Shown here one piece after another: positions 46,290 through 54,759 of a DNA stretch of 64,000 nt. The notes beneath the pieces were generated by a model. The model searched no databases, was not told the DNA's origin, and saw only the letters and a list, made by a program, of their open reading frames with translations. Origin of the DNA: Rhodococcus zopfii NBRC 100606 = JCM 9919 (GTDB taxonomy: Bacteria > Actinomycetota > Actinomycetes > Mycobacteriales > Mycobacteriaceae); the NCBI RefSeq assembly GCF_001895025.1, contig NZ_BCXI01000001.1, positions 372,001 to 436,000 on the forward strand, read 5' to 3'. How positions within the stretch are numbered: the stretch's first letter is position 1; each line of letters begins with the position of its first letter. Made by a program: the position numbers and the translations under genes.

Positions 46290-47756
46290 ATGACGACACC
46301 CGTTCTGCTGCAACACTACATCGACGGTGAGTGGTTCGACGGCGGGGCCGAGGCTCTGACCAGCATCAGCCCCGCCGAGCCGGACGTCACCGTCGCGCAC
46401 GGCCGGGCGGCCACCGGCGACGACGTCGACCGGGCCGTCGCCGCCGCGCGCGCCGCGGCCCGGCACTGGGCGAAGACCCCGGCGCACGAACGCGGTGCCG
46501 TCCTGGCCCGGGCGGCCGCCGTCGTCGAATCGTCCGCCCCCCAGTGGGGCGCGGAACTCGCCCGCGAGGAGGGCAAGACGCGCGGCGAGGGCGTCGCCGA
46601 GGTACTCCGCGCCGCCCAGATCCTGCGCTTCTACGGCGGCGAGGGAGACCGGGAGGCCGGTGAGGTGTTCGCCTCCCCGCGGCGCGGGGAACAGATCCTG
46701 GTCGCGCGCAAACCCGTCGGCGTGGTGGGGGTCGTCACCCCCTTCAACTTCCCCATCGCCATCCCCGCCTGGAAGATCGCCCCGGCACTGACCTACGGCA
46801 ACACCGTGGTGTGGAAGCCGGCGGGCACCGTGCCGCTGCTGGCGATGCGGCTCGCGCAGGCCCTCGCCGACGCGGGCCTGCCACCGGGCGTGCTCAACCT
46901 CGTCGTCGGCGGCCGGGCGGTCGGCGCCGGCATCGCCGATCATCCGGGGATCGACGCGCTGACCTTCACCGGTTCGACGGCGGTCGGTCGGAGCCTCGCG
47001 GCGGCCGGGGCCGCGCGGGGCGTGCCGGTGCAGGCGGAGATGGGGGGCAAGAACGCGGCCGTCGTGCTCGGCGACGCGGACCTCGATCTCGCCGCCGAGC
47101 AGGTGCTGCTCGGTGCGTTCCGGTCGTCGGGGCAGAAGTGCACGGCGACCTCGCGGCTGATCGTCACCGACGACGTCGCCGACGAGTTCGTCGGTGAACT
47201 GGTCGCCCGGATCGGCAAGTGGACCGTCGGCAATCCCCTCGATGAGCAGGTCCACATGGGCCCGGTGGTCGACGCCGCGGCGCGGACCTCGATCCAGGCC
47301 GGTGTCGACGAGGCGGTCCGGCAGGGTGCCCGCCTGCTGTGCGGCGGGCGACCGTACGAGGACGGTGAACTCGCGGCCGGGTTCTACGTGCCGCCCACCG
47401 TGCTCGAGTTGCCCGGCACCGGGCTCGACGTGTGGCGGGAGGAGTTGTTCGGACCCGTCCTGGCCGTGTGCCGCGCGGCGGACGCCGAGGCGGCGTTCGC
47501 GCTCGCCGACGACAGCGAGTACGGATTGTCGGCCGCGGTGTTCACCCAGGACCTCACCCGCGCGCTCGGGGCGCTCGAGGACCTGGACGTGGGCATCCTG
47601 CACATCAACTCCGAATCCGCCGGTGCCGATCCGCACGTCCCGTTCGGCGGCGCCAAGAAGAGCGGCTACGGCCCGAAGGAACAGGGCCGCGCGGCGCGGG
47701 AGTTCTTCACCCACACCACGACCGTCTACCTCCGCGGCGGGAGGCCGATCGCATGA
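46290..47756 (+). CDS. NAD(P)-dependent aldehyde dehydrogenase
   Basis: The 488-residue enzyme has PFNFPIAIPAWKIAPAL with VVWKPAG (NAD site), the FTGSTAVGRSL nucleotide loop, the general base glutamate in VQAEMGGKN and the catalytic cysteine in SGQKCTATSR near residue 285. It resembles semialdehyde dehydrogenases of the alpha-ketoglutarate/glutarate semialdehyde group. In this operon it most likely oxidises the semialdehyde formed by the aminotransferase. Its stop overlaps the CoA-transferase start (ATGA). Confidence 0.9.
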   Translation: MTTPVLLQHYIDGEWFDGGAEALTSISPAEPDVTVAHGRAATGDDVDRAVAAARAAARHWAKTPAHERGAVLARAAAVVESSAPQWGAELAREEGKTRGEGVAEVLRAAQILRFYGGEGDREAGEVFASPRRGEQILVARKPVGVVGVVTPFNFPIAIPAWKIAPALTYGNTVVWKPAGTVPLLAMRLAQALADAGLPPGVLNLVVGGRAVGAGIADHPGIDALTFTGSTAVGRSLAAAGAARGVPVQAEMGGKNAAVVLGDADLDLAAEQVLLGAFRSSGQKCTATSRLIVTDDVADEFVGELVARIGKWTVGNPLDEQVHMGPVVDAAARTSIQAGVDEAVRQGARLLCGGRPYEDGELAAGFYVPPTVLELPGTGLDVWREELFGPVLAVCRAADAEAAFALADDSEYGLSAAVFTQDLTRALGALEDLDVGILHINSESAGADPHVPFGGAKKSGYGPKEQGRAAREFFTHTTTVYLRGGRPIA

Positions 47757-48868
47757 GCCAGGGCGCACTCGACGGCATCGTCGTCGCCGATTTCACCCGG
47801 GTCCTCGCCGGCCCCTACGCCACGATGATGCTCGCGGACATGGGCGCCGAGGTCGTCAAGATCGAACGTCCGGGCACCGGCGACGACACCCGGGCGTGGG
47901 GACCGCCCTACGACGACGCCGGCACGGCCACCTACTTCAACTCGGTGAACCGCAACAAGACCTCCGTGGTCCTCGACCTCGCGTCGGAGCCGGGCCGGGC
48001 GGAGGCCCGTCGGCTCGTCGCGCGCGCGGACATCGTGGTCGAGAACTTCCGGGCGGGCACCATGGAGCGGCTCGGCCTCGGCTACGACGACCTGCTCGAC
48101 GTCAACCCGGGGCTGATCTACTGCTCCGTCACCGGGTTCGGGAGCGGCGACGGGGCAGCCCTGCCGGGCTACGACCTGCTCGTGCAGGCCGTCGGGGGAC
48201 TCATGAGCATCACCGGACCCGAGGCCGGCACGCCGACGAAGGTGGGCGTCGCGGTCGTCGACGTGCTCACGGGCCTGCACGCCCTCGCCGGGATCCTCGC
48301 TGCGCTGCACCACCGCGAGCGCACCGGCGAGGGGCAGCGCGTCGAAACCAATCTCCTTGCCGCGCTGCTGTCCTCACTCGTCAACCAGGGGTCGGCGTAC
48401 CTCGGTGCCGGGGTGGTGCCCGGCATCCTCGGAAATCGTCATCCCAGCATCGCCCCATACGAGGTGTTCCCGACCAAGGACCGGCCGCTGGCGCTGGCGG
48501 TGGGCAACGACAAGCAGTTCACCCGGCTCGCCGAGACGATCGGCGCGCCGGGACTGGCCACCGATCCGCGGTTCGGCAGCAACCCGCTGCGCGTCGCACA
48601 CCGAGACGAACTGCGGGAGGAGATCACCTCGATCCTCGCCACCGCCGGGGCCGACTACTGGTACGACGAACTCTCCCGCGTGGGTGTTCCGGCCGGACCC
48701 ATCAACGACGTCGCCGAGGCCTTCGAGTTCGCCCGGCGTCTCGGTCTCGACGCCGTGGTGTCGGTGCCCGGAAGCTCGACGCCACAGGTCGGAAACCCGT
48801 TGACCTTCTCCAGGACTCCGGTCCGGTACCGGTCGGCTCCGCCACCCCTGGGTGGAGCCGCGGACTGA
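47753..48868 (+). CDS. Class III CoA-transferase, SUGCT-like
   Basis: The 371-residue CaiB/BaiF transferase moves CoA between carboxylic acids. Family features are DFTRVLAGPYATMMLADMGA at the N-terminus, VKIERPGTGDDTRAWGPPY, SVNRNKTSV, IVVENFRAG, and the catalytic aspartate in PGYDLLVQAVGG near residue 140. The overall pattern follows succinyl-CoA:glutarate CoA-transferase (human SUGCT, Pseudomonas GcdG). Together with the glutaryl-CoA dehydrogenase upstream this supports glutarate activation. A terminator follows. Confidence 0.9.
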   Translation: MSQGALDGIVVADFTRVLAGPYATMMLADMGAEVVKIERPGTGDDTRAWGPPYDDAGTATYFNSVNRNKTSVVLDLASEPGRAEARRLVARADIVVENFRAGTMERLGLGYDDLLDVNPGLIYCSVTGFGSGDGAALPGYDLLVQAVGGLMSITGPEAGTPTKVGVAVVDVLTGLHALAGILAALHHRERTGEGQRVETNLLAALLSSLVNQGSAYLGAGVVPGILGNRHPSIAPYEVFPTKDRPLALAVGNDKQFTRLAETIGAPGLATDPRFGSNPLRVAHRDELREEITSILATAGADYWYDELSRVGVPAGPINDVAEAFEFARRLGLDAVVSVPGSSTPQVGNPLTFSRTPVRYRSAPPPLGGAAD

Positions 48869-48888
48869 CCGGAGAGGCCTGGAGGAGT

Positions 48889-48924
48889 GCCCGTCCCGTC
48901 GCGCCCGGCCGCGGCGGGACGGGC
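48889..48924 (+). terminator. Terminator of the aminotransferase operon
   Basis: GCCCGTCCCG at 48889-48898 pairs with CGGGACGGGC at 48915-48924; the 16-base loop is itself GC-rich and partly self-complementary. It begins 20 bases after the CoA-transferase stop. Confidence 0.75.
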
Positions 48925-49446
48925 GTCGCACGGGGGCGGGACCGTGTCGGATCAAGGATGCACGACGGCGCGAACCTCGTGTGCCGGAACGGTGGCTGCG
49001 GGGACTCGATGCCGACGACGTCCAGAAGCGTCACCGATGCCGACAGGTCCATGAACCCGACGGCCTTGCCGTGCAGGCCGTCGGCGGCAGCTGGTTCCTA
49101 CAGCACAATCTCGGCGACCGTGCAGCTGTACCGGACGAAGGTGGTCACGGTGAGAGCGACGGTGATCGCCGTTCGGGACAACAGACGCTCCGGACAACAG
49201 ATTCGCCACAACCCTGGCTGCCATCGGCTCGTTTCCGAAGATGTTGGCCTACAGGATCATTCACTCCACCAGCATGACCAGCCGAGCGGGGAACCGATCG
49301 AGCGGGAAGCCCTGGACCGTGCCGAAGCCGACGATCATCCGCGCTCGTTCGAGCGACGCAGTGTCCGGTCGCCGGCCGTTCGCGGTCACCGTCACGAACC
49401 GCGCGAATTTCGGCGTCGGTGATTACGGTCGAACCCGCCTGCGCCA
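48925..49446. other. Stretch without a supportable gene
   Basis: No complete gene is seen in these 522 bases. The base composition and several short frames suggest old coding DNA. One short minus-strand frame open from 49422 to its stop at 49261-49263 (containing TASLERARMIVGFGTVQG) has protein-like character but no plausible upstream start, so it may be the tail of a lost gene. The region separates the aminotransferase operon from the convergent PucR gene. Confidence 0.4.
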
Positions 49447-50997
49447 CTATTCCTCCTGGCGGTCCAGCATCTCCCGAGCCTTGACGGCCAGCCACCACTC
49501 CACCCGGGTGTGGATCGAGTCGAGATCGCGGCCGGTCAGCTCGGCAATACGGGCGAGCCGGTTCCGCAGGGTGTGCCGGTGGATGCCCAGCGCGACGGCG
49601 GCACTCTCGGCCTGAGCGTTGTGCTCGAGGTACGCGGCCAGCGTCTCGACCAGTCCTCCACTCCCCCCGCGCTTCTCGTCGTAGGCATCGAGCGCCTCGA
49701 GTCCGGAGCGGGCGATGGCCTGCAGCGCGTCCGGATCCTGCATGCCCAGCAACACGGAGAAGGTGCCCAACTCGGCGAACACCACCGGTACCGTGTCCCC
49801 GCCCCGCGCCGCACGAGCCGCCGAGAGTGCTTGGTGGACACTATTTTTCGCGTCCATCACGGCGCACGGCCCGCCCAGCCCGCACCGGACCGGGCGGCTG
49901 AGCTGCGCGCGGACGCGGTGCTGGACCCGGGTCGCGATCTCGCGCGCCCGGTCGGCCGGCAGCACCACTGCGACATCCGCACCGACCGAGGCCGCCAGGT
50001 ATGGGACCGCCTCCGTGGCGAGGGCCGAGCCGACCTGCCGTTCCGCCGGCAGCAGCGGACCGACCTCGGTCAGCACGGCGACCGCGACCGTGTCGGTCGG
50101 TTCCAATCCGAAGTATCGGAGCAGGCCGGCGTCCATGCGTTCGGGCGCGTCGAAGAGCGTCCGGGTGACGACGGCCCGCAGCCGCTGCTCCGCGCTCTGT
50201 ACCTTCGCGGGCTTCCCCAGCTCGATGGAGATCAGCGACACTGCGTGGGCGAGGAGCAGACGGTCGGCCGGCGGGAGCGGTTCCGCGGTGCCGACGGCCA
50301 GGTATCCGTAGACGTCCGGTGCGGCGGCGATGCTCTGAACGGTGTAGTGGCCGCCGTCGTCCACCAGCACCTTGCTCATCTGCCGACGTCGCGGCGATCG
50401 GGACGCCGACTCCGATACCGCGCGGGCATGCCCGATCGCCCGGGTCGTGTCCGACCCGTACTCGGCGAGGACACGATCGTCCGGGTCGACGACGGCGACG
50501 ACGCCGGCCAGTGCCTGGCCGAGCGTGGTCACCACCGCGGGCACGCCGCCGCGCAGGGTGGCGCGGGCCAGTCGCTCCTGCTGATCGACGACCCGCTGCA
50601 CCGCCCGAACCTGATCGGCTGTCAGTTCGTCGATGACCGCGCGGGTGATGGCGACGAAGGGGGTCGAGGCGGGCACGGCGAGTACCGGGAATCCGAGGGC
50701 GTCGCCGGCTGCCCGAAGACCGTCCGGCACGCGGTCGAACCGGGTGCCGGTGTCGAACGCCAAGGCCACGCAACCGGCACCGACCAGGCCTTGGAGATAG
50801 GTGAACTGGTCGTCGGCACCGGCACCGATCTCCAGCCCGGTGGTCATGACGAGTTCTCCTCCCGAAAGCCACGGAGTGGGATCGGGAAGCTCGATCGGAT
50901 GCGCCCATTCGATGACTCGGTCGGCACCGTCGCGACCGGCAACGAGGGTGAGCCCCAACTCCGGCAGCGTCGTGAGTCGACGCACGGTGATGGCCAT
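49447..50997 (-). CDS. PucR-family transcriptional regulator, distal copy
   Basis: The 516-residue regulator has the N-terminal PucR sensor domain (about 5-130; WAHPIELPDPTPWLSGGELV), a middle GGDEF-like region, and a C-terminal PucR helix-turn-helix (about 455-512; YLEHNAQAESAAVALGIHRH and LRNRLARIAELTG). PucR relatives control purine, hydantoin and amino acid catabolism. The ATG at 50995-50997 has AAAGGA about nine bases upstream. It is 28 bases downstream of a second PucR gene and probably co-transcribed with it. Confidence 0.88.
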   Translation of the reverse strand: MAITVRRLTTLPELGLTLVAGRDGADRVIEWAHPIELPDPTPWLSGGELVMTTGLEIGAGADDQFTYLQGLVGAGCVALAFDTGTRFDRVPDGLRAAGDALGFPVLAVPASTPFVAITRAVIDELTADQVRAVQRVVDQQERLARATLRGGVPAVVTTLGQALAGVVAVVDPDDRVLAEYGSDTTRAIGHARAVSESASRSPRRRQMSKVLVDDGGHYTVQSIAAAPDVYGYLAVGTAEPLPPADRLLLAHAVSLISIELGKPAKVQSAEQRLRAVVTRTLFDAPERMDAGLLRYFGLEPTDTVAVAVLTEVGPLLPAERQVGSALATEAVPYLAASVGADVAVVLPADRAREIATRVQHRVRAQLSRPVRCGLGGPCAVMDAKNSVHQALSAARAARGGDTVPVVFAELGTFSVLLGMQDPDALQAIARSGLEALDAYDEKRGGSGGLVETLAAYLEHNAQAESAAVALGIHRHTLRNRLARIAELTGRDLDSIHTRVEWWLAVKAREMLDRQEE

Positions 50998-51025
50998 GAT
51001 GACGTTCCTTTCCCGCACTGGGCGG

Positions 51026-52585
51026 CTAGGAGGTGGGCCGGTCGGCGAGAACTTCGAGTGCCAGCTGGATGTCCGTGACGTCCCGGGGTGAGCGTAGGGA
51101 CCGGCCCAGCAGGTCCTCGACCCGCTTCACCCGGTGCCGCACGGTATTCGGATGCAGATTCAACTCCCGCGCAGTGCGCCCCACGTCCAGTTCCCGGGCC
51201 AGGTGCAGCACGAGGAAGTCGACCAGGTCGTCGTGGCCGTCGAGCAGGGGGGCCAGGAGCGCGGCAGCGCGGGCGAGGGCTGTCTCCGGGTCGCGGCCCG
51301 CCAACAGCCAGTCGGCGAGACCGACGTCCTCGAATCGCTGGGTGATCATACCGAGCCGCCCGGCGGCCCGTCGCGCCCGGCGTGCCTCGCGTAGTTTGCC
51401 GGGTCCGCGCGCGGGATCGGTGAACGGCTCGCTCACGCCGCACGTCAGTCCCTCCGGGAGGTTCGCGGACCACGAATCGAAGGCCTCCGCCCGGGCCGGG
51501 ACCACTCCGACGAGGCCGCCGTCGTCCCGGGCGAGGAGCAGGGTCAGCCCGATGTCGCGGGCCAGCCCGGACACATCCGATTCGACGGCGTCGAGCAGTG
51601 AATTGGCCCGGAACACCCACCGACGGTTGTCGTAGTCGGGTGTGGCGGACAGGACCAGTATCCGCATGTCGGGCTCGGGCCCGAACCGGAGCATCTCGAG
51701 CTGATCCAGGACGGTGTCGGCATCGGCCGGGTTGCCCGACGCCAGTGCCCGCACGAGTGCGGCGTGCCGCGCGCGGTTCTCGACGGTGGCACGCTGGCGG
51801 GTGCGTTCGATCGTGTTGAGCAGCCGCAACGACACCTCGACCGCGGGTGCCGTGAGCGGATCGGCGAGCTCGTTGCTCCGCGAGGCGAGGACCAGCCAGT
51901 AGTGCTGGTCGCCCGGGGTGATCGAGTGCGCGCTCACCGACCATCGGCCGACTCGGAACATCAGCCGACCGTCCCGGCCGCGCAATTGGTTTCGGATCAG
52001 GTGCACGGGCGCCCCACCCGCCGAGGCGGCGACGTCGCCGACCTCGTTGTAGAGGATCACACTGCTGCGAAGCAGCCCGGCGAGACGGGCCACGAGGTCG
52101 ACCTCGGGCGCTTCGGCTGTCATCGCTTCGAGCAGATGGTTCTGCATCTGCAGCGTGCGGCGCAGCAGCATCGAGTCCTGCGTCCGCACCGCCGCGTTGA
52201 CGTGTCCGACCACATCCATGAACGGCAGTTCCGGCGGGATCGACACCACGGCGAACCGGTGGCGTTCGGCCTCGTCGAGCAGAGGGCGGGGGATGTCACC
52301 GGTGATGACTCCGAGGCCGTACCCGAGCGCGGTGATACCGGCCCCGACGAGTTCGCGGATCAGTTCACGGCAGGCCTGCTGCGGATCCGCGAGGGCAGGA
52401 AACCGCGAGCCGGTGGTGAGCATCATCGATCCCGGAGGCAGCCACCGGGTCGGGTTCTCGATCTCGATCGGGTGTGCCCCGGTGATCTCCACATTCGGGT
52501 CGGCATCGGTCACGAGCCGGAGCTCGAGGGCGGGTTCGAGCAGCAGGTCGACGAGCCGGAATCGGTCCGGAAGCAGGTTCGCCAT
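51026..52585 (-). CDS. PucR-family transcriptional regulator, proximal copy
   Basis: This 519-residue PucR-type regulator has the N-terminal PucR domain (ITGAHPIEIENPTRWLPPGS near residue 35), a middle region and a C-terminal helix-turn-helix (LDVGRTARELNLHPNTVRHR near residue 480 and following VEDLLGRSL). It is only moderately similar to the copy next to it. It is divergent from hyuA with 116 bases between, in which two palindromes lie, so it is the likely direct regulator of the hyuA-hyuB operon. The ATG at 52583-52585 follows GAGGGAG. Confidence 0.88.
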   Translation of the reverse strand: MANLLPDRFRLVDLLLEPALELRLVTDADPNVEITGAHPIEIENPTRWLPPGSMMLTTGSRFPALADPQQACRELIRELVGAGITALGYGLGVITGDIPRPLLDEAERHRFAVVSIPPELPFMDVVGHVNAAVRTQDSMLLRRTLQMQNHLLEAMTAEAPEVDLVARLAGLLRSSVILYNEVGDVAASAGGAPVHLIRNQLRGRDGRLMFRVGRWSVSAHSITPGDQHYWLVLASRSNELADPLTAPAVEVSLRLLNTIERTRQRATVENRARHAALVRALASGNPADADTVLDQLEMLRFGPEPDMRILVLSATPDYDNRRWVFRANSLLDAVESDVSGLARDIGLTLLLARDDGGLVGVVPARAEAFDSWSANLPEGLTCGVSEPFTDPARGPGKLREARRARRAAGRLGMITQRFEDVGLADWLLAGRDPETALARAAALLAPLLDGHDDLVDFLVLHLARELDVGRTARELNLHPNTVRHRVKRVEDLLGRSLRSPRDVTDIQLALEVLADRPTS

Positions 52586-52609
52586 CTTCTCCCTCGGATG
52601 TGCAAAACT

Positions 52610-52651
52610 CCAACGATTGGGGCAACTCAATTCACTATCTCCAATTGATGG
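52610..52651. promoter_or_regulatory. Paired palindromes between pucR and hyuA
   Basis: CCAACGATTGG at 52610-52620 and CCAATTGATGG at 52641-52651 are 11-base palindrome-like elements. They sit in similar surroundings (TCCAA at the left, GGGG at the right) with start points 31 bases apart, close to three helical turns. They lie in the divergent promoter region, 25 bases before the pucR start and 51 bases before the hyuA start. Binding by the PucR protein is inferred, not shown. Confidence 0.5.
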
Positions 52652-52701
52652 GGTGCCGACCAGGCCGAATACTGGGTCACACCCAAAACAGGAGTATGAC
52701 G

Positions 52702-54759
52702 ATGATCACATCTCGCAGTCCTCACCTTCGCGTCGCCGTGGACGTCGGCGGCACCTTCACAGACGTGTGCATCTTCGACGAGAGCGCTTCGACCACCCGC
52801 ATCGCGAAGGTTCCCTCGACCCCGGACGACCCGATGCGAGCCGTGATGGACGGCGTGCGCACCGCGGGCATCGATCTCACCGAGGTGAGTCTGTTCTCCC
52901 ACGGCACCACGGTCGCGACCAATGCGCTCATCACCCGCAACTTCCCACCCGCGGCGCTGGTGACTACCCGCGGGTTCCGCGACGTGCTCGAGATTCGCGA
53001 CGGCACCAAGGACGAGCTCTGGGACACGTACGTCGACGTCGGCACCCCCTACATCCGTCGCCGGGACCGGTACGAGGTCACCGAGCGCATCGACTACGCC
53101 GGCGAGATCGTCACCCCGCTCGACGAGACCGAAGTCCGCGAACTCGCCCGGGTCCTCCGCCGCAAGAACATCAAGACCGTCGCGGTCTGCCTGATCAACA
53201 GCTACGTCGACAACACCCACGAACAGCGCGTCCGGGCGCTGCTCGAGGCCGAAATTCCCGACGTCACTGTTTCGACCTCGAGCGAGATCCTCCCCGAGAT
53301 CTTCGAGTACGACCGCGCCTCCACCACCGTCGCGAACGCCGTGCTCGCGCCGCTGGTCAGCGGATACGTCAACCGGCTCGAAGCGCAGTTGCGCACCGAC
53401 GGGTACGAGGGCGACCTGCTCCTGCTCCATTCCGGCGGCGGTTCCATGACTCCCGCGATGGTGGAAAAGTTCCCCGTCCGCCTCGCCGCTTCCGGCATCG
53501 CCGCCGGCGCGATCGCCGTGGCCGACATCGCGACCCGCTGCGGATACCCCAATGCGATCGGCCTGGACATGGGAGGTACCAGCACCGACATCTCGCTCGT
53601 CTACGACGGCGAGGTCCGCACCACCAAGCAGTGGCAGGTCGAGTACGGCTTCCCCATCTCGTTCCCCAGCATCGAGGTGCTCACGATCGGTGCGGGCGGC
53701 GGATCGCTGGCCTGGCTGGACGAGGCGGGCTCGCTGCGCAACGGGCCGCAGTCCGCCGGCGCCTCCCCCGGCCCGGCCTGCTACCTGCGCGGCGGCTCCG
53801 AGCCGACCAACACCGACGCGAACGTGCTGCTCGGCCGGCTGGGCACCGCCCTCATCGGCGGCGGACTCACCCTGGACGTGGCGGCCGCCGAGAACGCGAT
53901 CAAACAGAGCGTGGCCGGACCTCTCGGCCTCGACGCCGACACCGCGGCGAGCAACATCATCCAGGTGGCCAACGCGAACATGGCGGATGCGGTGCGGCTG
54001 TTGTCGATTCGCCGCGGCTACGATCCGCGTGACTTCGTCCTCGTCGTGTGCGGTGGGGCGGGCGCCCTGCACGGCGCGGCCCTGGCGAAGGAACTGTCCA
54101 TTCCGACCGTTGTGGTGCCACCCCACCCGGGTATCACCTCGGCGCAGGGCTGCCTTCTCGTCGACATCCGGCACGACCTGTCGGCGATGTTCCAGGGCCG
54201 AGTCGACGAGGTCGACACCACCGCGCTCGAATGCGAGTTCCTTCGCCTCGAACAGGAGGGCACGCAGCGTCTTCGCCACGAGGGGGTCCCACCCGAGCGA
54301 ATGGTCCTCGACCGTCACATCAGCATGCGCTATGCGGGGCAGTGGCGTTCGCTCACCGTCACCGCCGGCAGCGGTCCCGGCTTCCTGACGGAGGCAGTCG
54401 AGCGGTTCCACGAGGAGCACGAACGGGACTACTCGTTCCGGCGTGACAACACGCCCGTGGAGATCTACCAGATCGGCCTGCGCGCGGTGGGCACCACACC
54501 GAAACCGAACTTCCCGCGAACCTCCGAACCCAGCACTGGTGAGCCGACGCCCGTGGAACGGCGCCACGTCTACTTCGACGAAGCACGCGGCCGGCTCGAT
54601 ACACCCGTCTTCGACCGCGGCACACTGGAATTCGGTGCGCGGATCCCCGGCCCTGCCGTGATCACCCAGCTCGACTCCACCACCGTCGTCCCCCCGGGGA
54701 CCACCGCCACGATCGACGAGTGGGCGAATATCCGTATCGACATCCAGGAGACCCGATGA
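52702..54759 (+). CDS. hyuA: Hydantoinase/oxoprolinase family, subunit A
   Basis: The 685-residue subunit A of an ATP-dependent cyclic-amide hydrolase has the actin-like phosphate-1 motif VDVGGTFTDVCIF near residue 13, SHGTTVATNALI near residue 72, GLDMGGTSTDISL near residue 290 and VVCGGAGALHG near residue 450. The family includes 5-oxoprolinase, N-methylhydantoinase, caprolactamase and valerolactam hydrolase (OplBA), which couple ring opening to ATP hydrolysis. The second ATG (52702) is preferred: AGGAG is seven bases upstream, against one base for the ATG at 52696. It overlaps hyuB (ATGA). Confidence 0.92.
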   Translation: MITSRSPHLRVAVDVGGTFTDVCIFDESASTTRIAKVPSTPDDPMRAVMDGVRTAGIDLTEVSLFSHGTTVATNALITRNFPPAALVTTRGFRDVLEIRDGTKDELWDTYVDVGTPYIRRRDRYEVTERIDYAGEIVTPLDETEVRELARVLRRKNIKTVAVCLINSYVDNTHEQRVRALLEAEIPDVTVSTSSEILPEIFEYDRASTTVANAVLAPLVSGYVNRLEAQLRTDGYEGDLLLLHSGGGSMTPAMVEKFPVRLAASGIAAGAIAVADIATRCGYPNAIGLDMGGTSTDISLVYDGEVRTTKQWQVEYGFPISFPSIEVLTIGAGGGSLAWLDEAGSLRNGPQSAGASPGPACYLRGGSEPTNTDANVLLGRLGTALIGGGLTLDVAAAENAIKQSVAGPLGLDADTAASNIIQVANANMADAVRLLSIRRGYDPRDFVLVVCGGAGALHGAALAKELSIPTVVVPPHPGITSAQGCLLVDIRHDLSAMFQGRVDEVDTTALECEFLRLEQEGTQRLRHEGVPPERMVLDRHISMRYAGQWRSLTVTAGSGPGFLTEAVERFHEEHERDYSFRRDNTPVEIYQIGLRAVGTTPKPNFPRTSEPSTGEPTPVERRHVYFDEARGRLDTPVFDRGTLEFGARIPGPAVITQLDSTTVVPPGTTATIDEWANIRIDIQETR

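Noticed and set aside
52627-54567. A 646-codon minus-strand frame opposite hyuA
   Set aside because: Composition typical of antisense frames and no family features; hyuA on the plus strand is unambiguous.
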